This document shows, one piece after another, positions 1 through 10,045 of a DNA stretch of 64,000 nt. The stretch's first letter is position 1; every line of letters begins with the position of its first letter. This DNA comes from Saprospiraceae bacterium UBA1994 (GTDB lineage Bacteria > Bacteroidota > Bacteroidia > Chitinophagales > Saprospiraceae): assembly GCA_002335865.1 (NCBI GenBank), contig DDCY01000032.1, positions 38,810-102,809 on the forward strand, read 5' to 3'. The translations under genes were made by a program, and so were the position numbers. The notes under the pieces were generated by a model that saw nothing but the letters and a program-made list of their open reading frames with translations, searched no databases and was not told the origin of the DNA.

Positions 1-1004
1 TTAGCTGCTTCATGATATAGATGTCGAATAAGTCCTGCATCATCAGAATTGATAGAAGTTACAACACCATTTTTAGTAAGGATGGCTGCATTGTATGCTG
101 TCGAGTAATACACTTCAAATTTGTATGCCCACCAATCAGAAAATACTGATGCACCAGCACCAAATGCAGCCAATTCAGGTGCTACTTTAAATCCTTCGTT
201 TACGTGTTGGAAACATATTTTACTTACACCATAATCTTCTAGTACACTCATCAGCATGAGGATCTCATCTGCTCTGTACGAGTGACAGTGTATGATGATT
301 TCTCCATTCATAATGTCCACAAGAGTCTCCATTCTAAGGCTATATTCGGGTAGTTCTTTCAGTTGGCCAGAGTTATAATCTGCCCAATCTCTTTTATATA
401 CAAGAGCATCTGCAAACGCTTTACGAAATACTTGTTCCATCCCCATACGTGTACGTGGAGTAATATTATTTCTTTCTCCATGTACTCTCATTGGATTCTC
501 TCCCAGGGCAAACTTGATAGTACGTGGCGCTCCTTGCATTTTCATGTCTTCAGGATCGATGACTCCGAATCTATGCTTAAGGGTTTCGCATTGTCCACCG
601 ATGGCATTAGCAGATCCATGCATAGCGTGAGATACTGTTGTTCCTCCTGCTATTGCTCTATAGATACCTATGTCATAAGGATTAACACAGTCACCAGTAA
701 ATACTTCTGCAGTCACAGGGTTAGTAGCTTCATTTACTACAGAAATACCTATATGCGAGTGTGCATCTACTATGCCTGGCATTACAAATTGACCAGTAGC
801 ATCGACTGTGGTCAAACCATCTTTAGTGGATAGATTTTTACCTATCTTTTTGATTTTACCATTCTGAATGAGAACGTCAGTATTTTCTTGGACGCCATCT
901 GTGATGGTTATTACTGTACCGTTTTTGATAAGTATAGAGCCTGTCTCTTGAGCGGATAATGATACCGCCAAGAATAGACTCACTATTAGATTTATATATT
1001 TCAT
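1..1004 (-). CDS. Secreted metal-dependent amidohydrolase (3' end outside window)
   Basis: Partial gene: it starts with ATG at 1004 and runs off the left edge, giving 334 visible residues. Residues 1-19 form a signal peptide ending at SLSAQ, so the enzyme is exported. The amidohydrolase superfamily signature is complete as far as seen: H82 and H84 in DAHSH, H239 and H241 in IIHCHSY, H267 in FQHVNE, and an Asp near residue 321 in SINSDD. The spacing is like imidazolonepropionase-type and dipeptidase-type family members. It is predicted to hydrolyse a C-N bond in a cyclic or peptide-like substrate in the periplasm; the substrate cannot be told. The gene lies 108 bases downstream of a second, degenerate amidohydrolase on the same strand, so the two are probably co-transcribed. 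Confidence 0.88.
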   Translation of the reverse strand, partial: MKYINLIVSLFLAVSLSAQETGSILIKNGTVITITDGVQENTDVLIQNGKIKKIGKNLSTKDGLTTVDATGQFVMPGIVDAHSHIGISVVNEATNPVTAEVFTGDCVNPYDIGIYRAIAGGTTVSHAMHGSANAIGGQCETLKHRFGVIDPEDMKMQGAPRTIKFALGENPMRVHGERNNITPRTRMGMEQVFRKAFADALVYKRDWADYNSGQLKELPEYSLRMETLVDIMNGEIIIHCHSYRADEILMLMSVLEDYGVSKICFQHVNEGFKVAPELAAFGAGASVFSDWWAYKFEVYYSTAYNAAILTKNGVVTSINSDDAGLIRHLYHEAA

Positions 1005-1112
1005 TATATTTTTTTGTGTTTGTAATTCCTCAGATATTTTTCGCTTCAGTAATTTTCACTTAAATATCTCGCGTTTGGATGTTGGATTTTTATTTTCTTT
1101 AGAAATTTTGCT

Positions 1113-2897
1113 TTAGCGTGGATCTCTACTTCCTTCTAATGGAAACGAACCAAATTGGCCAGCTTTCACCATTCCTTTCATAGCATTCTCCGCTATCTCC
1201 AGATCATATGATAATTCCATTTGAAAGCCATCATAATCTATAGATAGATCGAAAGTCAAATTGCTACCATTCAGAGAGACAGCAGTCGCTTCTTCAAAAT
1301 CTTCTGGCGAATCGGCAGAACTTACTTCAATAGTTAATTCATCAACATCAGCAGTAATCTTGATTACACCACTTTGAGTCTGTCCGGGAATTTCAATGCT
1401 GTATTTCCATTCTCCTGCAAGAGCGGCTCCAGCACCTTTTTCTATATCACCTTTCTTTTCATCTTTCTTTTTCATCTCATTCATTTGACCATCTACAAAT
1501 ACGTATCTAATGGCAGATTTTTCTTCGAAGTATGGCTTATCTGTGATTACTAGGTTAGCTAATTTCCCTTTTTCTATAGTTCCAGCTATTTTACTGATCC
1601 CGAGCTGATCTGCAGCATTAGTAGTAAGTGCAGCGAGAGCAGCAGATTCTGATAATCCTGCATCCATCATACGCTTTAAATTTTTGCGGATGTCACCTGG
1701 CTTGGTAGAGATTCCGGTAAACGCAAATTTGATTCCTTTCTTCTCCATCATTGCGGCTTGCCCTTCATAATCTTTGATAGACTCTTTCTTACGCTCTTCT
1801 CTTGCCATTTCCTCTTTTTTGTTAGCTTTTTCTAGTAGAGATAATTTGGCTTCTTCCTTTTTCTTCTTTTTCTCTTTCTTAGCCTTGGTATTGACAGCTT
1901 TCTCCTTCTCCTCTTCTGTCATTTTAGACTCGTCTTTCTCCTCTTTTTTCTCTTCTTTGATAGCCTTTGGTAGATTCATGGACAATACAAGGGGATATCT
2001 TCCTGCAGTTATTTTGCTAGCCATAGGCCAACCTTGTTCTACATCAGCTAGAACTAGGTTAAATCCCAGTTCTTTTTGTAGAGCAATAACTCTACTTACG
2101 TCCAATGCGTTTTTTGCTATGAAGTAGACAGGTAGTTGCTTATTTACTACGGGTATGAATGCTTCTATCGCTGGCTCAGATTGCGCCCTACGCATACCAA
2201 CTGGATTCATATTGTACTTGCTGCTGTATTCGCTAGTAACTGCTGCATTACGGTATATATCACGGTACTTGGCCATTACGCCTATAGTCGTTCCTGGAGC
2301 TACTCGATTAGCAGATTTTAGTTGAGAGAACATACTAGCTTCTTTCTTGATTACAAGTTGAGCAGATTCGCCTTCTCCTAATGAGAATATGGCGCCCATT
2401 CCTGGCAACATACGACCTTGAGGTACTATATGAGCGATTCCGTATCCTTGGTCTCTGAGTTTTTTTACAGAACTCTCCTTAGATGAGTAGTCGTCATATA
2501 CTGAGTGCTCTGGAGTGATGCCGGCTACAGTATTAGGAGGATTCCCTGGGTCCTTTACATTTGGTCTTTCTTCTTTTTCTTTCTTTTTGAGGCCTACTTG
2601 AGATAGGGCATCTATAAATCCTGCATAGATGTACATACTGTCCATATCTATAATCTGAGCGTCATATGGGGCTATAATATTAGCACCAACTTGTTCAATC
2701 AATCCATCTCGTAGAAGTACAGATCCAAAAGTAGTTTGTCCTGGATGTGATATAATATGGGCATTAGTCAATAAATAAGTGGCTGTAACTTCCTTGGGCA
2801 CGTTGCTGTTTTGAGCACTTATCTGTGTTGTCCAACCAGAGATTAGTGTAATAGCGATCAAGAATAGACCTTGTAAGGCATAGTGGTTGTTTATCAT
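1113..2897 (-). CDS. Amidohydrolase-like secreted protein lacking metal ligands (probable pseudoenzyme)
   Basis: 594 residues with an N-terminal hydrophobic signal (about 1-29, ending ISAQ). The amidohydrolase fold is recognisable at both ends: GFIDA near residue 93, and the late segment with ALAALTTNAADQLG and GTIEKGKLANLVI. Where active relatives have DAHSH this protein has DALSQ (residues 96-100), and the usual late Ser-Asp metal ligand is replaced by FTGIST. A lysine/glutamate-rich stretch of about 70 residues (roughly 310-380) interrupts the barrel and is probably disordered or coiled. The last 100 residues form a beta-rich extra domain. It sits directly upstream of an active-looking amidohydrolase. 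I infer a non-catalytic partner or binding protein; loss of function is an alternative, but the frame is intact over the full length. Confidence 0.8.
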   Translation of the reverse strand: MINNHYALQGLFLIAITLISGWTTQISAQNSNVPKEVTATYLLTNAHIISHPGQTTFGSVLLRDGLIEQVGANIIAPYDAQIIDMDSMYIYAGFIDALSQVGLKKKEKEERPNVKDPGNPPNTVAGITPEHSVYDDYSSKESSVKKLRDQGYGIAHIVPQGRMLPGMGAIFSLGEGESAQLVIKKEASMFSQLKSANRVAPGTTIGVMAKYRDIYRNAAVTSEYSSKYNMNPVGMRRAQSEPAIEAFIPVVNKQLPVYFIAKNALDVSRVIALQKELGFNLVLADVEQGWPMASKITAGRYPLVLSMNLPKAIKEEKKEEKDESKMTEEEKEKAVNTKAKKEKKKKKEEAKLSLLEKANKKEEMAREERKKESIKDYEGQAAMMEKKGIKFAFTGISTKPGDIRKNLKRMMDAGLSESAALAALTTNAADQLGISKIAGTIEKGKLANLVITDKPYFEEKSAIRYVFVDGQMNEMKKKDEKKGDIEKGAGAALAGEWKYSIEIPGQTQSGVIKITADVDELTIEVSSADSPEDFEEATAVSLNGSNLTFDLSIDYDGFQMELSYDLEIAENAMKGMVKAGQFGSFPLEGSRDPR

Positions 2898-3090
2898 TTT
2901 TCAATTTTGGTTTAAAAATAAGTAAGTTAGAGCATGTCAATATAAGAATTTGTACTTGTATTTTATTGGTAAGTATAATTACCGCTATAAAAATATGGGC
3001 AATGGGATAGTGTTGCGCTTTTAATGCTTTCCATATTTTGGAGGCAGTAAACTTTTATTAGGCTAAGGGATAAAAGAATTAAACCAGCTG

Positions 3091-6006
3091 TCAAAAAATG
3101 TAATCATCGGCAAGTTCCCATGGATTCCATCTATGGAGATCCATAGAGAATGTAATTTTACTTAATAAATTTCGACTTTCTGATTTGTATATATCAGATA
3201 TTTTTTGGGATACTATTAGAGGTAAATGAAAAGCAAAAAGGCCATCCCCAATCTCTATCATAACACCCCCACTGTAAAATACTTCTCCTTTTAATGGATC
3301 GGCAGAAAAAGATTTCGTTCGAGCATATCCTGCGTCAAAAAATAATTTCAATGGAAGTTTAGCTTGCCCAAAGGGTAAATGTGTTTTTAAGTTTATTGCC
3401 ATAGCAAAATCATTACTTTGACCTATTCTACCATTAGCACTTCCAAGCGCATCTTTGAATCCTCCTCCATGATATCCTATTTGACGATATGCTCTCTTGC
3501 TTTGCCCTTGTCTATCGAAGTAGTAATCATTATAACTGTAGTCAGTAAAACCTTGGTTAAGTAGTGCGATACTTCCTTGTGCTAATAGATTATTGTAAGA
3601 CGATGATTGCCTTTGACTGTTCATTAAAAATTTTGCAGCGAATAATCTAATATCAAGTTTTCGATGCTTACCAAACAAAAATCCATGTCTATAATCTAGA
3701 CTCAACTTAAGGTAATCTTGAGAATCTAAAAAGCTGCCAGCATGATATTGATTATACTCAAGTTCGACTTCTAATTCGTTGGGTTGCAGCTTATCAAAAT
3801 TATACCTATTATGAGTTAGTCTCGTTATATTCTGAGTAAATCTATCCATTTCTAAATAGGAAATATCTGTTCCGGTCCACAGCTGCCTTAGACTAGTTTT
3901 GCTGTACAATTTGCTAGCAGAGTTATGATAGTGATGTAATGTGATACAAGGATCTATTCTAATATATCGTAGTTGGATGTTTGCATCTTCATTATTCGCA
4001 ATCGAAAAAGATTTTATCCCCAACCGATATTGAATTTTTCTGATCTTGTCAGATTTAAATTTTGTGTCATAACTGATCCAACTCTGTCCAACCAATTGAC
4101 CACTATCAAATCCATAAAACGGTGTGATATTCCATTTCAAATTTTTTGCAGGAAAAGTAGAGTTATACATACTTAATCCGAGCATGATACCATCATAAGA
4201 GTTATATCCAATTAATGGACTAAGATAAATGTCTTTTTTGCCTGGAGAATCAAATCCTGTAAATATTCTAATACCGATTCCTGGCCTTGGATATCTATTA
4301 TTTTCTGGATTGATATCTAAGCTGGTTTGATCTGGATCAAGAATTGCAGATTTAATATTTTTGTATTTTTCGAGTATTAAATCTTGTTGAGAAGGGTTTA
4401 CATTCTCTCTTTCGGTGGTGCCATCTTCATATGTAATAAGCAGCGGCATCATTATTTCTGACTTCCCTTTATTAGTTATGGTTATTGTGCCACCAGCTAC
4501 CTTTGAGATACTCGCATCTACTGCATGGCCAGCTAGTATATCATTGTAGCCACTCAGATTGATTTTTGATTCTCTCTCTATATGAGAGAGAAGATCTTTA
4601 TATATTGGATGCTTAAATTTCCATTCGGTATAGAAGCTTCTTAATATCTCACGTACTTTATTAAAGCCTAAAAGTGACTCTGTGTGCGCAATCAAAGTGG
4701 ATCCTATCTGATATGCATTAAGGCCATAATTAATAGTACTTAACTCTGCGACAGGCGTAGTCAAAGGCTGATGCAAATGTCTACAAATCTGCCCTTCAGT
4801 GAAGTGTCTGAGAATTGGCTTATCACTACCCAAAAGAAATGATGGAAGTTTATTATTTTGATAGTTATCACCCTCATGATAGTGGGCAATATACTTCTGT
4901 TCAAGGAACGAAGTAAGCCCTTCATCAAAGTAACTTTCATCTCGCTCATTGGACCCTATAGCAGCATAAAACCATGCGTGTCCTACTTCATGTGCTATGT
5001 AATATTCTAAGGCATCCGAAGCCCTTACATTTTTAATTATTTTGATAGAAGGATACTCCATAGCGCCAACTAATCCGCTGTCTTCGCCCTGTACTATAGA
5101 GAGAGTAGAATAGGGATAATCACCCATGTAGTCTGCCATGTAGATTAATACTTGCTTCGTATATAGCATTGCTTCTGGCCATATAGTATCATCTGGTTTT
5201 CTGTATATTTTTACATGTACTATTTGATTGTTATTAAGTGTTACTTTTTCTTCTTCTATTATGAAATCTGGAGATGCAAACCAAGCGTAGTCATGTGCAT
5301 TCTCTAGGCGTGTTTCTTTGTATTGGTAGTCATTATTAGTATATTGCTTAGTCTCATATCCGCTGTGGGCTATTGTATTTCCTTTGGGGGCACTGAGGGT
5401 TACCTCATAGTTGGCAAATTCGCTATAAAACTCTCCCATTGATAGATATGGAAAAGTATGCCATCCATTGCGGTCATATACCGCAGGCTTAGGATACCAA
5501 GCTACCATATTGTATAAGTTATTTGACTTTCCTAATCTTGCGAAGTAGTTTGGTATTTTTAGCTCGTAATAAAATATTAAACATATTTCTTCGCCTGGCG
5601 GTACGCCTCCTTTTATTGGTACATGCGCGATTTCCTTTTGATCATCCAAATAGATAAGTTGTAATTCGCCCTCTTCGGAGGATAGTGCTACTGTGATTTC
5701 TTGATATCCTCCAAGTTCACCGTCGTCAGCAAAGTAATAATCAGTCATCCCCATTTTAATTGCTTGATCTGCAAATGAAGATGTCTTATTACTAAATGCG
5801 TTGGCCCAAAGGTGGAAGTATATACGATCTAATGTGTCAGGTGAGTTGTTGAAGTATTGAATCCCACACTCCGCCTTGATAATATGTGTACTAGTGTCTA
5901 GCTGTGCATTGATTTTATATTCTACATGCTGTTGCCAATAATCAGATTGTGCAGAAATAAATGATGAGCACAATAAAAGAATTAATATATATATTGACTT
6001 GGTCAT
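3091..6006 (-). CDS. M1 family zinc metallopeptidase fused to a C-terminal outer-membrane barrel-like region
   Basis: 971 residues with a signal peptide (about 1-20, ending FISAQ). The gluzincin motif is intact: H339-E340-x-x-H343 in AHEVGHAW and the third zinc ligand E362 in FDEGLTSFLE, with GAMEYP at about 314-319 in place of the classical GAMEN substrate-binding motif. Residues about 25-550 correspond to the M1 aminopeptidase unit. From about 585 to the end the sequence alternates polar and aromatic residues in repeated strand-like segments and ends in a terminal Phe (ADDYIF), as many outer-membrane beta-barrels do. I infer a peptidase ectodomain attached to an outer-membrane barrel, which would place proteolysis at the cell surface or in the periplasm. 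The peptidase call is firm; the barrel call is inference. Confidence 0.85.
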   Translation of the reverse strand: MTKSIYILILLLCSSFISAQSDYWQQHVEYKINAQLDTSTHIIKAECGIQYFNNSPDTLDRIYFHLWANAFSNKTSSFADQAIKMGMTDYYFADDGELGGYQEITVALSSEEGELQLIYLDDQKEIAHVPIKGGVPPGEEICLIFYYELKIPNYFARLGKSNNLYNMVAWYPKPAVYDRNGWHTFPYLSMGEFYSEFANYEVTLSAPKGNTIAHSGYETKQYTNNDYQYKETRLENAHDYAWFASPDFIIEEEKVTLNNNQIVHVKIYRKPDDTIWPEAMLYTKQVLIYMADYMGDYPYSTLSIVQGEDSGLVGAMEYPSIKIIKNVRASDALEYYIAHEVGHAWFYAAIGSNERDESYFDEGLTSFLEQKYIAHYHEGDNYQNNKLPSFLLGSDKPILRHFTEGQICRHLHQPLTTPVAELSTINYGLNAYQIGSTLIAHTESLLGFNKVREILRSFYTEWKFKHPIYKDLLSHIERESKINLSGYNDILAGHAVDASISKVAGGTITITNKGKSEIMMPLLITYEDGTTERENVNPSQQDLILEKYKNIKSAILDPDQTSLDINPENNRYPRPGIGIRIFTGFDSPGKKDIYLSPLIGYNSYDGIMLGLSMYNSTFPAKNLKWNITPFYGFDSGQLVGQSWISYDTKFKSDKIRKIQYRLGIKSFSIANNEDANIQLRYIRIDPCITLHHYHNSASKLYSKTSLRQLWTGTDISYLEMDRFTQNITRLTHNRYNFDKLQPNELEVELEYNQYHAGSFLDSQDYLKLSLDYRHGFLFGKHRKLDIRLFAAKFLMNSQRQSSSYNNLLAQGSIALLNQGFTDYSYNDYYFDRQGQSKRAYRQIGYHGGGFKDALGSANGRIGQSNDFAMAINLKTHLPFGQAKLPLKLFFDAGYARTKSFSADPLKGEVFYSGGVMIEIGDGLFAFHLPLIVSQKISDIYKSESRNLLSKITFSMDLHRWNPWELADDYIF

Positions 6007-6250
6007 CGTAAAGTTTCAATTTTTGAATGATGCGAAGTTAATTTATTTCTATTATCCATAGCACCACAAATATAATGAGACTTACCTAATTTATTTTATT
6101 GAGCATGCTATGCTATTTTCTATTCAAATATATCACGATAAGTAGATTCGTAAGACTGGTGATACTATATATAATGATGAAGAAATACCTAATGTAAAAT
6201 CTTACTAGAATTCAGTATTGTAGAAAGTAAGACTAAAGAATATTAGATGA

Positions 6251-8503
6251 TTATCGGACAATAATAAACTTGTCTATAGAAATCACTCCACCACCAACTA
6301 TCGAAATATAGTAGAGGCCTGAAGGTAATTGTTTGATGTTGATTACTTCATCATAGATGGCAGAAGTCAATATCTTACCATGAGTATTTGCAATATTATA
6401 TCTTTGACCAATATACTTTTCATCGATTCTAATTTCTATTGAAGTCGGATTAGGATAAACGGATAAATTCAGGGAAGATATTTCTTTAACTTCTGTATTG
6501 ATATCATTATTAGTCTGAGGAGAATAGAAATCTAACACTTCAAATTCACCTACGCCGTTCGGTCTTCTACCAAAACTCACATCTGTATTTTGCTCTCCAA
6601 ATTCTATATAATCTAATAGAGCAAAATTATTGTCTGTATTATCATAGATTCCTATTTGCTCTCCGCTTTTTTGTAGTTTGAAGTTGGCATGTGTATCGCC
6701 TTGGCTACCATCTTCATCTGCCCAAATCACGAGATAATCGTCAGGCGATAATATGATATTTGGTAGCTGCCATTTATTCGGATTCTCAGAGTTGTCAGAT
6801 AGATAATAGTTTGAGAGTTGAATGTCCACATTGTCAGCATTGTAAAGTTCTATCCAGTCGTCATACTCTCCATTATTATCGGTTACAGCCATGCTATTAC
6901 TCGCCATTAATTCATTTATGACAAGATTTGGTGTGGGGAAGAATCCAGTATTAATTTCTGTATTTCCACAACTAGGGAAATTTCTACTTTGATTGCTACT
7001 ATCCGTCACCTTGATATAATACTGTAAAAATCCAGGAGCGTTAATCGCTATAGTAGCTAAGTAGTGACCATCATCATTAAGTGCCATATTCGATTCGTTC
7101 CATTCTGCAGAATCGATTGAGTAGTGGAGTATTACGGATTCTATTCCTAGGTCGTCGATCATGTCTGTATAAATTTGAACATCACTTTCAGTATGAACTA
7201 TTTTGAGGCTGGTCATAATAGGTACGATGTCGTAATCGTCGAGTTGCTCTAGTGCTTTACTTTTTCTTTTAGTGATAAATGATTTAAGACCATATTTTAC
7301 ATGGGCATCATCAAAGTCATCAAAACTATTGCTGAAGTCTGTAATACTCCAATTATAATCTTCTGTTGCATAAGTATCAGGGATTCGAAATGGGGTAGTC
7401 ATGCTACTGACATCATCTAATACTGGGTCTAATACGCTGTTATTAAAGTAGGATTGTATGAGTTGATCAACATAGTAAGTATACTTTGCACGATACTCAG
7501 GTAAAGTGAGCATTTGCTCGTATAATGGTCTGTCACTTCCCAGTCTATTTGCGTATTGATAGATGTCGACACTCGCCCAGTCGATCCCAAACCAATCTAT
7601 ACCAAACGTATTATCAGTATCATATGGAAGCCAATGGAATTTACCAGTATTCAGATCTTCGTATAAGTAGAAATTATTTTGATTGATAACTCCATCCCAG
7701 TTAGAGGTAAGCATATCTATCGCCATTGCCTTGAGTACACTATTTACATCAAGGACTTCTTCTATTTTACATTGAAAATTATTTGTGACAGACGAATTAA
7801 GTCTCCAAATAAAATCTGCCAATCCACTATAATCATCTTCCACTGTATTGGTTTTGAGATCATATGCACGGCGTCCACTATTGGTAAACTTATAAGACTC
7901 AGGATCGCTATTAATATAATTTAAATTCGCTGGCCATAGGCATTTAAATAGGTTGCCATCCGTATTTTCAAATCTTTTTTTAATAAACTCCTCATCTATA
8001 TGTTCTACATTAAGATAGAGACCTCGGTATTCATCATTGATATGTAGCCTTACATGATTGACTCTAGCTGCTGGAATTTCAGCATCAGCAAAAAAATCCC
8101 AAGCTAACTTAGCTCGGACAATGGATGGATCGTTATGCTCACCATTTAGATTAAGTTTCTCTAACCCTTTAAATTTTTTTTCTGGTTCGAAAGAGTTGAA
8201 AGATATTTTAAATGATTTTTTATCCGCTAACCTGCTCGTATTGCCTCTTAATCGTAGGCCTATATTATTGATAGTATCTTTGGTATCTCCCTTGGTAATT
8301 ATACACATAGCGCGATACTCATGATTACTTCTTACATTTGTGGGTAGCAACATTGTATCTAGCGAATCCTGAGATAGATAGACTTCGATCTTTGGCACGA
8401 TAGTCTGATCAAAGAGATATCCATCATCAGGTCTAACCTGCTGAGCATTAAGTGAATACTGTACTATGCAGAGCAATAAAAATAATCTTATGTATTTACA
8501 CAT
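6251..8503 (-). CDS. CotH-domain surface protein with lamin-tail domain and T9SS sorting domain
   Basis: 750 residues with a signal peptide (about 1-20). Residues about 35-430 match the CotH family: GLRLRGNTS, KSFKISFN, LNGEHNDPS and the acidic YDTDNTFG motif. CotH proteins include atypical secreted protein kinases (the spore-coat CotH of Bacillus). A lamin-tail domain follows at about 530-650 (INELMASNS, DDWIELYN, LPNIILSPDDYLVIWAD). The C-terminus carries a type A T9SS sorting domain starting at SVYPNPT and ending with LPSGLYYISI and IDKFIIVR. The product is therefore expected to be secreted by T9SS and attached to the cell surface. Kinase activity is possible but unproven, and many bacterial CotH homologues have no known substrate. 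Confidence 0.87.
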   Translation of the reverse strand: MCKYIRLFLLLCIVQYSLNAQQVRPDDGYLFDQTIVPKIEVYLSQDSLDTMLLPTNVRSNHEYRAMCIITKGDTKDTINNIGLRLRGNTSRLADKKSFKISFNSFEPEKKFKGLEKLNLNGEHNDPSIVRAKLAWDFFADAEIPAARVNHVRLHINDEYRGLYLNVEHIDEEFIKKRFENTDGNLFKCLWPANLNYINSDPESYKFTNSGRRAYDLKTNTVEDDYSGLADFIWRLNSSVTNNFQCKIEEVLDVNSVLKAMAIDMLTSNWDGVINQNNFYLYEDLNTGKFHWLPYDTDNTFGIDWFGIDWASVDIYQYANRLGSDRPLYEQMLTLPEYRAKYTYYVDQLIQSYFNNSVLDPVLDDVSSMTTPFRIPDTYATEDYNWSITDFSNSFDDFDDAHVKYGLKSFITKRKSKALEQLDDYDIVPIMTSLKIVHTESDVQIYTDMIDDLGIESVILHYSIDSAEWNESNMALNDDGHYLATIAINAPGFLQYYIKVTDSSNQSRNFPSCGNTEINTGFFPTPNLVINELMASNSMAVTDNNGEYDDWIELYNADNVDIQLSNYYLSDNSENPNKWQLPNIILSPDDYLVIWADEDGSQGDTHANFKLQKSGEQIGIYDNTDNNFALLDYIEFGEQNTDVSFGRRPNGVGEFEVLDFYSPQTNNDINTEVKEISSLNLSVYPNPTSIEIRIDEKYIGQRYNIANTHGKILTSAIYDEVINIKQLPSGLYYISIVGGGVISIDKFIIVR

Positions 8504-8571
8504 ATACTCAAATATAATATAGAATTATTGGGTCGACAGTATAATTTAATAATAATTATACTGTTTTAGAA

Positions 8572-8799
8572 ATGTATAATTTTTGGTGTTTAATCACATA
8601 ATACATAGCATCATACAATACTGATTTTGGATTCAATATAATTTTAACATCAAACGAATCTATTTTATCTAAACCTGTTGATTTTAAAAATGGTATTCTC
8701 AGTTATGAATATGGCTTTTCTGTAAAAAATAATAGAGTTAAATATTTAGTGGATTATGTCAACGAAGGCAGGTCTAAAGACAAGAAAATAGATATCTAA
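8572..8799 (+). pseudogene. Short decayed reading frame
   Basis: A reading frame starting with ATG at 8572 is broken by a TAA at 8599-8601, after which 65 codons stay open to TAA at 8797-8799. The downstream translation has a protein-like mix (for example FKNGILSYEYGF and RVKYLVDYVNEG). It is the only plus-strand coding-like stretch between the CotH gene and the lipoprotein gene. I do not recognise the family. It could be a remnant of a gene largely lost from this 520-base gap, or chance. Confidence 0.3.
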
Positions 8800-8951
8800 C
8801 ATGCTAGCAATCAAAAATTCACTTACATAAAAACTTAAAATAAAATTATACTACAAGTCGATAGGAAAAATATTGTGCAGACGTTGATAATCAAAAAATA
8901 TATCAAATTAATCGTTTTTAATCAATGAGTTAAATATAAATAGTCTAAAAT

Positions 8952-8986
8952 AAAAATAGCAGCCATGAATTGTGGCTGCTATTTTT
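8952..8986 (-). terminator. Bidirectional intrinsic terminator
   Basis: A perfect 14-base inverted repeat (AAAAATAGCAGCCA / TGGCTGCTATTTTT) surrounds a 7-base loop. It lies about 40 bases past the stop codon of the minus-strand lipoprotein gene, which it most likely terminates. Both flanks are A/T runs, so it would work in either direction. Confidence 0.85.
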
Positions 8987-9023
8987 GTAATTATTTCATT
9001 TTGTATAATTTATAAAAATAATA

Positions 9024-9530
9024 TTATTCTTCTGTTGCTTCTGGTGAATCTTCCAACTGATCAAAAACACCTCCAAGATCAAACCACTCCATATTACCTG
9101 CAATTTTTCCGTCCTCATTATATTCTAAAACGGCGTAATATTTTGTTTGAGTTGACTTACCTGTTTCTTTATGTACCGAACTCCAAGTTCCATAAACTCG
9201 AACACCACCATTAGGTACGAATTCTTCATCAACACTAGGATAATATAGTCTATCTTTAAAACTAAAACTGTCAAAACTTGCATGCCATTCTTGCATTCCG
9301 CTTCTCCATTGTTCCTTTGATAATGAATCTGTAGTATTCGCTGGAGACCAAAACATATCATCAGCATACATATCACTCATAATATCCAAATCACCACTTT
9401 CAAAAAGATTAAACGTAGAATCTGCAGAAGCTGCGTTTTCATTAAACTTATCAAATTGATTAGATTTTGGACTCGGTGCTTGACAGCTTAATATAAATGC
9501 TGCAAGAGAAAATAAAAGTAGATGTTTCAT
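9024..9530 (-). CDS. NTF2/SnoaL-like lipoprotein
   Basis: 168 residues with a lipoprotein signal: a short basic start, a hydrophobic core and a lipobox ending in LSC at Cys16. Downstream residues have the pattern of SnoaL-like/NTF2 fold proteins: an N-terminal helix (FNLFESGDLDIMSDMYADDMFW) followed by beta strands with GVRVYGTWSSV and KYYAVLEYNEDGKIAGNMEWFD. This fold is common in small periplasmic or outer-membrane lipoproteins of Bacteroidota, many without a known ligand. The gene is monocistronic, with a strong terminator just downstream. Fold assignment is moderate; function is unknown. Confidence 0.75.
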   Translation of the reverse strand: MKHLLLFSLAAFILSCQAPSPKSNQFDKFNENAASADSTFNLFESGDLDIMSDMYADDMFWSPANTTDSLSKEQWRSGMQEWHASFDSFSFKDRLYYPSVDEEFVPNGGVRVYGTWSSVHKETGKSTQTKYYAVLEYNEDGKIAGNMEWFDLGGVFDQLEDSPEATEE

Positions 9531-10045
9531 TTTTTTTAAATTTTAAAGTTAAATTTTACGAAAAATTGATAATAAAATTACAAGATACATTAATTTATAG
9601 TGTTAAGTAAAAATAGATGTAATAAGTGGATAGCAGAATTTTATGAACGAACAAACATAACTATTAAGTTTATCGAGCTTTTCACTTTTTGAGACATATA
9701 CTTGAGATCTATTTAGTTTTAGTTAATCTAAGGTCAATATCCTTAAATATTCAACTAGTATTTGATTTTAAAAAGGATTTATATTATTCTCTCTTGTTTT
9801 AGCTAATGTATTTGCGTAACGGGCGGTAGCGAAATTCCATATGGGGTAAACGAAATATATCTACACCAAAACTTAGATTTTCTATTTTTAAAAGATTCGA
9901 GGACCCTATGTTATTTAATTATTAGATAATTTTCATTAATTGGAATACAACTACAAAAGATTGCATTTAATTACTTTTCTTTAACGACACCTTTTCATTC
10001 AAAACATTATAATTTGTGGTTATTGATAAATCAGACATTAGATTC
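9531..10045. other. Divergent intergenic region, no gene seen
   Basis: This AT-rich stretch separates the divergently transcribed lipoprotein and amylase genes and should carry both promoters. I see no long open frame, repeat or RNA gene. A TATAATTTG-like element just before the amylase start could be its -7 box but does not fit the consensus spacing exactly. Confidence 0.5.

Noticed and set aside
363..833. Plus-strand open frame of 156 codons
   Set aside because: It overlaps the antisense of the amidohydrolase gene, which has a signal peptide and conserved metal ligands; the plus-strand translation has no recognisable features.
1774..2127. Plus-strand frame rich in Ser/Phe
   Set aside because: It is the antisense of the Lys/Glu-rich insert of the amidohydrolase-like gene, which explains its biased composition.
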